A stretch of DNA of 5,196 bases from assembly GCA_903854075.1 (NCBI GenBank), contig CAINVI010000032.1:1-5196 (forward strand). Direction: 5' to 3'. Both the position numbers and the translations under genes were made by a program. How positions within the stretch are numbered: position 1 is the first letter of the stretch; each line of letters starts with the position of its first letter. The notes beneath the pieces were generated by a model that worked only from the letters and a program-made list of their open reading frames with translations, did no database searches and was not told where the DNA came from. Origin of the DNA: Candidatus Pollutiaquabacter sp. Lineage in GTDB: Bacteria > Bacteroidota > Bacteroidia > AKYH767-A > 2013-40CM-41-45. Shown here in pieces: positions 1 to 5,196 of this stretch.

Positions 1-72
1 CTGGACAAGCTTCTTGTACGCGAACTTGAAACGTGCACGATGGAGACACCATTGTCCCAAAAAAGCAACTAG
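1..72 (+). CDS. Possible C-terminal tail of an upstream gene (partial)
   Basis: Reading from base 1 gives 23 open codons ending at TAG (70-72). The predicted peptide begins LDKLLVRELET, which looks like an amphipathic helix, and then becomes polar and low in complexity, as protein tails often are. The stop lies 27 bases before the ATG at 100, so this gene could be the first member, or an upstream member, of the same operon. The evidence is weak. The stretch is short, the +2 frame is also open to a TAA at 77-79, and no family can be recognised. The preference for this frame rests only on amino-acid composition. Confidence 0.35.
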   Translation: MDKLLVRELETCTMETPLSQKSN

Positions 73-99
73 GATCTAAATATCTTCCAAAAGCACGTT

Positions 100-2337
100 A
101 TGATTCAGATTACCGAACACATTCAAAAATTGCGAATCGTCCAACTTTTTGAGGCAGCGCGGCGCTTTGAGGAAGAAGGCCAAGAACCGTTTGGTGTGCG
201 GATCAACTACGATAAGCTGAATCAGAAACATCCCCAGTTCTTGCCAGACTATGATTTTTCGACGGTCGATGACCCAGACGGACTGTATCGGTTTGTTGAG
301 CACCAGGATCAGTATTATTCCTGGTATACCGAAGACAACTATGAGCACCTTGGAGACGAGCTGTTCTGCCTTCATCCATTTACTGCTAAAGACTTTGAAC
401 CGGGTAAACCGTGGCTCGACTACCCGATACTCTACGACCGTATCGAATACTCCAGTTATGGAAACAACTTGGCCATCACCAGTCGCTTCTACCGAGAAGA
501 ACAGGTAATCCATTGCGAGAACCATACCGTACTGATCGACTTTTGGAACAACCACTGGTACCGTTCCGAAATCCAATTCTCCATCTTAGAAGCCGATCTG
601 GTATTGGAACGACACGAAGACCGAAACGGAAATAACTGGATAATAGCACATCAACTCACCAACAATCAATTGGTGGAAACCAAGCTGGACACCGTAGAGA
701 AACTCGCTGCATACGTGCGTGCGGGAGGAAACTTTTCGGAAGATCAAGAAATGGACCTAATTCACGATTTGGATCATTTGGAGGCAGCGCAATACCTGAT
801 CGAAGAGGTGAACCCCCTGCTGCTTGAATACTTCAGTGAACGATTGCGGGACGATGAAAATCTCATTGAATTAGCGACCGCATTTTGCGACGATGCCTTT
901 GCTTTTGCCAGCGATCGAATCAAAGATGATCCCGTTTTCATCGCACACCTAATCTCAACCCTTCCAGCGTTGAGTGTACCAAAGCTGTACGAGTCTCTCC
1001 GTCCTGAGCTCAAGGCCCAAACGACCGTTGCAGTTCGTGCACTTGCCAAAGATTTTGACGGTACATGGAAGTGCCTAACCCCAGAAATGAAAGAAAAAAT
1101 TAAGGAAATGCTTAACCTCATAACTCAGGAAGGATCCCCAATATGCCATTTGCGCTGGGTTGACGTTAGAAATTTTCCGCCTGCCTTCCAGGAACAGGTT
1201 GTAGAAGCAATGCGCGAACAAGCCGAAGAAGTCGGTTTGTACGACGCATTTCCCTACATAACCCACCACATGGATACATCCGGCGTCGTTTATTACTTCG
1301 GTCACCAGGAGTTAACCGAGGAGGACAGGGCCAATCTTCCGCAATTTTATACCAACATCCAATGCGTTTCCTTTGACCACGGGGGTATATTGGCCCTGGA
1401 GCACAGCTGCTCTCAAGCCTATCGCGTTTGTACTTTTTTGGGCGATCCGCTTTTTGACGATCTGCTGCACGATGCGGAATTCCACCTGGACGGATCCATC
1501 ACGGTACGCCCAAATAATGTTGAAAAAGGTTGGTACACGCGCTACCGTTTGCAGTTGCCACTCCTACAGGAAACGGACCGAGCAGGTTTTGACAACGATC
1601 TCTACGGCATACCCTCCGTAGGACCGCGAGACCAATTGGTGTGTATGGACGGTGGCCGGGTAGTTGAGAACGTCTTCAACCCCATGAGCTGTCAAAACAG
1701 TTTAGCGTACCGACATGATTCCGAAAAGGCCATTGAAGTCGTACGCACTTGGCCTTGCGCGTTTAGTCAACTTAGCGCAGAATTAAAGAGTAATCCCTTG
1801 ATTCATCAATCACTTCTGGACGGCTTAATAGCACGCCGAGAATCCCTGTCGCCGTGGATTCGTGTTTACTCCACAATACGATTGCAAGACCATTTCGACC
1901 GGAGTCAACTAATCGACCTGGTTCAAAAAAAACAACTTGAACCGGACACATTCCCTTATGCCCTTGAATTCGATGTTCTCGAAGCGTTTGCAGCATCAGG
2001 CGCGTACTTAAATGCTAAGATTGAGCATTTCTTCATGAATTGCTCGGAGGACCAATGGATCAAATTAGTCGGATTGAATGGGCGATTCATTAATATACTG
2101 CCGGAACGCTTAAAGACCGAGGGGATGTACAAAATAGCTGCGAATACCTATCTTGACAGTTTATCGGATGCACCAAAAGCACTGAGGACGAACATCGAGT
2201 TCGCACGGAGCATCGTTAGCAAACATCCCAATGCCATCTTGTACTTTGAGGATATTGCTACGGACCACGAGGAATTGAATGCTGCTTGGGTCGCATTCCA
2301 AAAATGGCTCAAAACCGACGATGATTTACCCTTTTAA
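100..2337 (+). CDS. 745-residue protein: shared N-terminal module plus two blocks of DUF4116-like helical repeats
   Basis: Function unknown; probably a cytoplasmic protein-binding scaffold, since there is no signal peptide, membrane segment or catalytic motif. Residues 1-205 form a module shared with the genes at 2344 and 3613: a leading helix (KLRIVQL, 10-16), PQFLPDYDF (45-53), YPILYDRIE (108-116) and TSRF (127-130). Residues 238-341 hold about four helical repeats spaced roughly 26 residues apart, the clearest being FASDRIKDDPVFIAHLI (269-285), of DUF4116 type but diverged. Residues 345-535 look strand-rich, aromatic and acidic and match nothing I recognise. Repeat-like helices resume at about 539-575 (AFSQLSAELKSNPL) and 649-725 (INILPERLKTEGMYKIA). 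The protein ends KWLKTDDDLPF, like the 341-residue paralog. The start is the first ATG after an in-frame TAG at 70-72; there is no Shine-Dalgarno sequence. It is first in an operon with the next two genes. The gene is real; its role is open. Confidence 0.93.
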   Translation: MIQITEHIQKLRIVQLFEAARRFEEEGQEPFGVRINYDKLNQKHPQFLPDYDFSTVDDPDGLYRFVEHQDQYYSWYTEDNYEHLGDELFCLHPFTAKDFEPGKPWLDYPILYDRIEYSSYGNNLAITSRFYREEQVIHCENHTVLIDFWNNHWYRSEIQFSILEADLVLERHEDRNGNNWIIAHQLTNNQLVETKLDTVEKLAAYVRAGGNFSEDQEMDLIHDLDHLEAAQYLIEEVNPLLLEYFSERLRDDENLIELATAFCDDAFAFASDRIKDDPVFIAHLISTLPALSVPKLYESLRPELKAQTTVAVRALAKDFDGTWKCLTPEMKEKIKEMLNLITQEGSPICHLRWVDVRNFPPAFQEQVVEAMREQAEEVGLYDAFPYITHHMDTSGVVYYFGHQELTEEDRANLPQFYTNIQCVSFDHGGILALEHSCSQAYRVCTFLGDPLFDDLLHDAEFHLDGSITVRPNNVEKGWYTRYRLQLPLLQETDRAGFDNDLYGIPSVGPRDQLVCMDGGRVVENVFNPMSCQNSLAYRHDSEKAIEVVRTWPCAFSQLSAELKSNPLIHQSLLDGLIARRESLSPWIRVYSTIRLQDHFDRSQLIDLVQKKQLEPDTFPYALEFDVLEAFAASGAYLNAKIEHFFMNCSEDQWIKLVGLNGRFINILPERLKTEGMYKIAANTYLDSLSDAPKALRTNIEFARSIVSKHPNAILYFEDIATDHEELNAAWVAFQKWLKTDDDLPF

Positions 2338-2343
2338 ACAACC

Positions 2344-2955
2344 GTGACCGTGAATAGCGTTTTAGTGACTGATCACATCTTACAGATACGATTCTTCCAG
2401 CTCTTGCAACAATGTGAAAAGGAGAATCACAATCGCTGCATCGACGGTGATTGGGAAACGTTTGAAATTGAATTTCCAGGACTTTTGGAGTCCATAAAAT
2501 CCAATGACCCCTTTCCCGTCAACGGCACCCAATCTGCACTTCGGTATTTTGAATACGTTTACAATATCTGTGAGGATGTAGACTACCCAAATCCACTGAA
2601 CAAGGATAGCCTGAACCAAGAACGCAATTACTACTTCGGTAGTCAAGATGTGGGGATTACGAATTCAAATAGGCCGCTTAGTGCATTTCCCGTTTTGTAC
2701 GACTCTATCATCCCAACGCAAGATGCGGAGTTGTTTGTTGCCTCGCGCAATGAGTGCAAAACCTTGCATAGGGCTGATGGGCAACTTGTTGTCCTACCAA
2801 AGGAGGAATGGCCAACGCCAATAATTCAAGACCCACCGAATCCTCAATTGCAAAATTGGCATCTTGGTATGAAAAAAAAGAACGCAGAAGATTTAAAATC
2901 GTTTCTTGACTTTGTGGAACGTACACATTCAGAATCAAAGAAAACGAATCAATAA
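2344..2955 (+). CDS. 203-residue paralog: the shared N-terminal module without repeats
   Basis: Function unknown. The protein consists of the module that opens the 745- and 341-residue proteins and little else. The leading helix HILQIRFFQLLQQ (11-23) aligns with THQLRFYQLIQLL of the 341-residue protein. FPGLLES (44-50) stands where the others have P-x-FL. FPVLYDSI (115-122) and VASRN (132-136) match PILYDS and VTSRF. NAEDLKSFLDFVE (180-192) matches the linker helix DTVEKLAAYVR of the large gene. After that it ends in a short lysine- and serine-rich tail, so the repeats and the acidic C-terminal motif are absent. The start is GTG at 2344, chosen because it gives the same distance to the helix as in the paralogs; GTG at 2350 or 2365 would also be possible. 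It begins 6 bases after the previous stop, in the same frame, and ends 2 bases before the next gene. Confidence 0.87.
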   Translation: MTVNSVLVTDHILQIRFFQLLQQCEKENHNRCIDGDWETFEIEFPGLLESIKSNDPFPVNGTQSALRYFEYVYNICEDVDYPNPLNKDSLNQERNYYFGSQDVGITNSNRPLSAFPVLYDSIIPTQDAELFVASRNECKTLHRADGQLVVLPKEEWPTPIIQDPPNPQLQNWHLGMKKKNAEDLKSFLDFVERTHSESKKTNQ

Positions 2956-2957
2956 CC

Positions 2958-3506
2958 ATGACCGCACAAATTCCAGAGTCCCTTCTCTACAAGGGGAAAC
3001 AACATAGGTTGATAACCGACTGCCTGTTGTATGTGTACTTCAGCCAAAAAGAGCTGGAACTTTACTTTAGTCCGGGAAATACCGCACTTTTGCGAGGTTT
3101 CCTAGGCTCTTGGGAGGTTCAATCGGACAACAAACTTTTTCTGATTGATTTGGAGGGACAAACCACCGCATTTGACCACTTTAAGTACAAGGAAAAGCGT
3201 CGAGAATTACGCGCCCTCCACAGAGCCAAGGAGATCACACCTGTAGAGCTACAGCATTCGCTGAAATTGGCAAAGGAGAATTGTTTTGTAGAGGTAGTTT
3301 TAACGCTTGAGGCCGTCTTTCATTCAAATCAACCCGTTTTCGCCGACTGGTACACCGGGCCCCTTGTCCTTCAAAGTGGGAACCAGATTAAGTATGTGCA
3401 CCTTGGTTACGAATCCGTTTATGAACATACAACTCTATTGAAGGTTGTGAACGGTCTAGTTGTCAGTGAAGAGGATGTCAGTAAACGGAAATTTCCTACT
3501 TTCTGA
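2958..3506 (+). CDS. 182-residue protein of a widespread uncharacterised family
   Basis: Function unknown. It resembles a family of roughly 180-200-residue bacterial proteins that I recall only as hypothetical. It opens with IPESLLYKGKQHRLITDCL (5-23), then GFLGSWEVQSDNKLFLIDLEG (47-67), where relatives usually have an RGY-x-x-W-x-I-x-x-x-KL-L pattern. The signature end is PVFADWYTGPLVL (126-138), YVHLGYESVYEH (146-157) and a strand with VVNGLVVSEEDV (163-174). The composition suggests a mostly beta fold with a central charged helical stretch (75-108). No signal peptide, membrane segment or obvious active-site residues are visible. It starts with ATG 2 bases after the preceding TAA, so it is very likely translated with the upstream genes, and no Shine-Dalgarno sequence is present. 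It is unrelated to the two repeat proteins. The family assignment is from memory of the motif pattern. Confidence 0.9.
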   Translation: MTAQIPESLLYKGKQHRLITDCLLYVYFSQKELELYFSPGNTALLRGFLGSWEVQSDNKLFLIDLEGQTTAFDHFKYKEKRRELRALHRAKEITPVELQHSLKLAKENCFVEVVLTLEAVFHSNQPVFADWYTGPLVLQSGNQIKYVHLGYESVYEHTTLLKVVNGLVVSEEDVSKRKFPTF

Positions 3507-3514
3507 TTGAGGCC

Positions 3515-3529
3515 GTGTGCCCTACACAC
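3515..3529 (+). terminator. Weak hairpin just after the operon stop
   Basis: GTGTG (3515-3519) and CACAC (3525-3529) pair across a CCCTA loop, starting 9 bases after the TGA of the 182-residue gene. The position is right for a transcript end, but the stem is only 5 base pairs and no T-tract follows. It could be a minimal 3'-end stem or a chance match. Confidence 0.25.
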
Positions 3530-3570
3530 CAAATCATAATACAGTAGACCAACATTTACACAACAGCTTT

Positions 3571-3597
3571 ACGGCGCGTTCAACTTTTCAAGGCCGT
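3571..3597. terminator. Weak long-loop inverted repeat in the convergent region
   Basis: ACGGC (3571-3575) and GCCGT (3593-3597) are complementary across a 17-base loop. In the minus direction the repeat begins about 16 bases past the TAG of the 341-residue gene; in the plus direction it lies 65 bases past the operon. The short stem, long loop and lack of a T-run make a factor-independent terminator unlikely. Confidence 0.18.
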
Positions 3598-3612
3598 TAT
3601 CTGAGTAGGATT

Positions 3613-4638
3613 CTATAATGGGAAATCTTCGTCCCATTTTTCATAATATGCCTTCTTGGCATCGCGGTAAAGCAATAAAAACTCAGGATCGTTTTGGAGG
3701 TCCGGATTTAAATGATTGTAGACGGTGTAGCTCTGCCGTACAGCAGCCAGTGCTAAAGCCCGGTCATGGATAAACGCTGGCGCGGCGTATTTCAGCACCT
3801 CGCCGTTGATCTCTAAAAGGCGCAACACCAAACTCCGGTCCGCCCGCAGGTCGTTGGGTACAGACTGAAAGGCACCCGGACAATCACAAACGGCAACTTC
3901 AATGTAATCGATGTTCCGTTTAGCGTCTTGGCTTAGGTTAATAAACTCCATACCGTTTGAATGTAAAATTTTCAAAATGGCATTGGAATCCTGAGCCAAC
4001 TCTTCCGTAACGCTTTCGATCCCTACGTGGTGGCCTAACAACATTATGAAGTCCAATTTTTCGTGGGTATCTATGGGTACTCTTTCCACTTTCCCATCGC
4101 GCTGTTCGTAAAGGACTTGAAATGCTCCGTTCGTTCGGTCGAATTCCTCAAACAACACCCATTCACTTGAGATGGGGTGGTAATCAACTTTCCCTAAATC
4201 CGCATAGTCAGGCGCTGCCCTTAAACCCGTGGGTTTAAGATTAGAAAACCACAATTCCTTGATTCCAAACCGACTCGTAACAACCCACCCCAGAGTATCG
4301 TAAACTTCAACGCTATCAAACAATATTGGGCAATTTTCCAATGGTAGTTCCTCTGAAAACCGCTCGCCCTCGAAGGTAACGAACTGCTTATGGTAGCAAT
4401 ACTCGGAGTACAGACTGATCCGGTTGGAATGGCGAGATTCAACGGTAATAAAGTCAAAGAGCCAATCGGTATCTACGCCATTGAAATCAAAGGTCTCTAA
4501 AAAACCAGGTTGCGCACTTCTTAGGCCATCCGCGTTAAATTCAATAGTTGGAAATGGCCCTTGGGTCAAAAGCAGCTGAATCAACTGGTAAAAACGCAAT
4601 TGATGCGTGCGTTCAGAACTCGGAATTAATGGAGTCAA
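3613..4638 (-). CDS. 341-residue protein: shared N-terminal module plus C-terminal DUF4116 repeats
   Basis: Function unknown. Residues 1-205 are the module shared with the plus-strand genes: THQLRFYQLIQLL (11-23), QPGFLETFDF (43-52), CPILFDSVEV (103-112), VVTSRF (119-124), then a strand pair ending YEQRDGKVERV (177-187) and a helix DTHEKLDFIMLL (190-201). Residues 217-335 are helical repeats with a 25-residue period (starting near 218, 243, 268, 293 and 318). The third and fourth, LVLRLLEINGEVLKYAAPAF (270-289) and ALALAAVRQSYTVYNHLNPDL (294-314), fit the DUF4116 pattern of an alanine/leucine helix followed by L-x-x-D. The protein ends KWDEDFPL. The start is TTG at 4638: the upstream frame stays open but offers no ATG, GTG or TTG nearby, and this start places the first helix as in the paralogs. 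It lies 89 bases downstream of the 131-residue gene on the same strand. Confidence 0.9.
   Translation of the reverse strand: MTPLIPSSERTHQLRFYQLIQLLLTQGPFPTIEFNADGLRSAQPGFLETFDFNGVDTDWLFDFITVESRHSNRISLYSEYCYHKQFVTFEGERFSEELPLENCPILFDSVEVYDTLGWVVTSRFGIKELWFSNLKPTGLRAAPDYADLGKVDYHPISSEWVLFEEFDRTNGAFQVLYEQRDGKVERVPIDTHEKLDFIMLLGHHVGIESVTEELAQDSNAILKILHSNGMEFINLSQDAKRNIDYIEVAVCDCPGAFQSVPNDLRADRSLVLRLLEINGEVLKYAAPAFIHDRALALAAVRQSYTVYNHLNPDLQNDPEFLLLYRDAKKAYYEKWDEDFPL
3634..3990 (-). repeat. Protein-level tandem repeats, DUF4116 type, 25-residue period
   Basis: This region encodes about four and a half consecutive helical units of 25 residues in the 341-residue protein. Each unit has a hydrophobic helix, a G or Y turn, a second short helix and an L-R/Q-x-D boundary (LRAD at 264-267, IHD at 290-292, LQND at 314-317). 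The repeats are visible in the protein, not as DNA identity, so they are old or diverged and not a recent slippage product. Such arrays are generally thought to build superhelical binding surfaces. Confidence 0.75.
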
Positions 4639-4727
4639 AGTAGGTAAGGATCCGGAGTTAAACTGCTTAGATCGCCGCGTAATTGAATGTGTGCTTATGA
4701 ACGCGAATAACTCAAATTCCCGCCCAA

Positions 4728-5123
4728 TTAGAATAGAAAGTCTTTTATGGCTTTCTCTCTGTAACCACGGACTTTGGACATAAGGATGCTGATGGCCTGT
4801 TCCTTCAATCTGGGATCGTCCAGGCCCGTAAATTCACTGATTGGCCCTACAACAAAAAAAAGCTCGAAGTCCTCTTTAGATGATTCGCTCATCAATAAAT
4901 CTGCACGTGGAATGTCCACACGGCCAAAATAATGCGGACTCCCTTTGTAATTTTTGTGGCGCACGATTCGCAAAGCAAAGTCATCTGGCCTTGTTTGCTC
5001 GTTAAGTTCGTCAATACTGCCCTTTAGATCGTAGAGTTTAAGCTTGATCTTATCGAGTAAAGGATATCGACCAAGTTTTGCAAACTCCGGAGCGCCAAAG
5101 AAAAAGAAAAAGGCTGAAATCAT
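4728..5123 (-). CDS. 131-residue protein of unknown function
   Basis: I do not recognise this protein. It opens MISAFFFFFGAPEF, a five-phenylalanine run encoded by alternating TTT and TTC, too short for a membrane helix and lacking a charged signal-peptide start. The rest is soluble: a lysine-rich helix LLDKIKLKLYDLK (22-34), an acidic segment, then alternating strands FALRIVRH (49-56), YFGRVDIP (65-72) and FELFFVVG (86-93), and a C-terminal helix RLKEQAISILMSKVRGY (105-121). This suggests a small alpha/beta domain. It ends 89 bases upstream of the 341-residue gene on the same strand and may be co-transcribed with it. ATG at 5123 is the only ATG before residue 78 and is directly preceded by a strong promoter. 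It has no similarity to the shared module. Confidence 0.8.
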   Translation of the reverse strand: MISAFFFFFGAPEFAKLGRYPLLDKIKLKLYDLKGSIDELNEQTRPDDFALRIVRHKNYKGSPHYFGRVDIPRADLLMSESSKEDFELFFVVGPISEFTGLDDPRLKEQAISILMSKVRGYREKAIKDFLF

Positions 5124-5127
5124 GGGG

Positions 5128-5157
5128 CAAAGGTAAGTATAATCCGGCTGATTACAA
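5128..5157 (-). promoter_or_regulatory. Bacteroidota-type promoter, nearly leaderless
   Basis: On the minus strand, TTG (5157-5155) is followed after exactly 19 bases by TACCTTTG (5135-5128). This matches the Bacteroidota housekeeping promoter, TTTG/TTG then 19-21 bases then TAnnTTTG. The -7 element ends 4 bases before the ATG at 5123, so transcription should begin at or within a few bases of the start codon and leave little or no 5' leader. It would drive the 131-residue gene and possibly the 341-residue gene behind it. Confidence 0.7.
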
Positions 5158-5196
5158 CTTAAAGTAATGAACGGATTATGGAATACTATTTACCCC

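Larger units (their letters stand above)
3507..3612. other. Convergent intergenic region, no strong terminator
   Basis: These 106 bases separate the end of the plus-strand operon from the end of the minus-strand gene. There is no GC-rich hairpin followed by a run of T in either direction. Only two 5-base-pair inverted repeats are present, and they are listed separately. The rest shows no open frame worth calling, no direct repeat longer than 6-7 bases (AGGCCGT-like at about 3510 and 3591) and no attachment-site or insertion-sequence signature. Confidence 0.6.

Noticed and set aside
81..88. TATCTTCC before the large plus-strand gene as a -7 promoter element
   Set aside because: It departs from TAnnTTTG at two positions, and the nearest upstream TTG (52-54) is 26 bases away, too far. 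The gene may instead be transcribed from upstream of the window.
76..576. Long open frame antisense to the N-terminus of the 745-residue gene
   Set aside because: Its 166-residue product matches no family and lies wholly opposite a gene whose frame is confirmed by two paralogs, so it is a shadow.
1075..1305. Short antisense and alternative-frame ORFs inside the large gene
   Set aside because: They follow from the codon pattern of the confirmed gene and show no promoter, domain or plausible composition of their own.
3507..3612. Attachment site, insertion sequence end or CRISPR repeat in the convergent gap
   Set aside because: No long inverted or direct repeat, no regular spacing and no tRNA-like sequence is present.
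4636..4642. TACTTTG on the minus strand, resembling a -7 promoter element, overlapping the TTG start of the 341-residue gene
   Set aside because: It has one base, not two, between TA and TTTG, no TTG at proper spacing upstream, and if used it would place transcription start after the chosen start codon.
4676..4705. CGCGT and ACGCG inverted repeat between the two minus-strand genes
   Set aside because: A 5-base-pair stem with a 20-base loop and no T-tract is expected by chance in 89 bases.
5167..5196. Possible start of a divergent plus-strand gene (ATG at 5167 or 5178)
   Set aside because: At most ten codons are visible before the window ends, there is no promoter match, and nothing favours either frame.

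Overview
The window looks like a piece of an accessory locus from a Bacteroidota bacterium; a Saprospiria- or Cytophagia-like member would fit the moderate GC, but rank below phylum is a guess. Three things support this. None of the gene starts has a purine-rich Shine-Dalgarno sequence. One gene is preceded by a textbook Bacteroidota promoter (TTG, 19 bases, TACCTTTG). One protein belongs to a widespread uncharacterised family common in that phylum. No enzyme, transporter, RNA gene, insertion sequence or CRISPR array is visible.

Layout. Bases 1-72 may be the tail of an upstream gene. Bases 100-3506 hold three tightly packed plus-strand genes with gaps of 6 and 2 bases, almost certainly one operon: a 745-residue repeat protein, a 203-residue protein, and a 182-residue member of a family of unknown function. 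A 106-base convergent intergenic stretch follows. On the minus strand come a 341-residue repeat protein (4638-3613) and, upstream of it, a 131-residue orphan (5123-4728) whose promoter lies directly against its start codon. The last ~60 bases carry that promoter and nothing else that can be called.

The unifying observation is that three of the five complete genes (745, 203 and 341 residues) share one N-terminal module. It has a leading helix with an (L/I)R-x-x-QL core, a P-x-FL-x-x-x-DF type segment, a P-(I/V)-L-(Y/F)-D strand and a (T/A)SR(F/N) strand. In the 341-residue protein the module is followed by 25-residue helical repeats matching the DUF4116 type. The 745-residue protein has two blocks of more diverged repeats separated by an unrecognised insert of about 190 residues. 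The 203-residue protein is the module with no repeats. The two repeat proteins also end in nearly the same tail (KW, an acidic run, then DLPF or DFPL). The locus is thus a local expansion of one protein family in which the sensor-like front end is kept and the repeat section is lengthened, split or dropped.

What the proteins do is not known from sequence. None has a signal peptide or catalytic motif, so cytoplasmic protein-protein recognition is the most economical reading. An immunity-gene or toxin-associated cassette is possible but unproven, because no toxin is present in the window.
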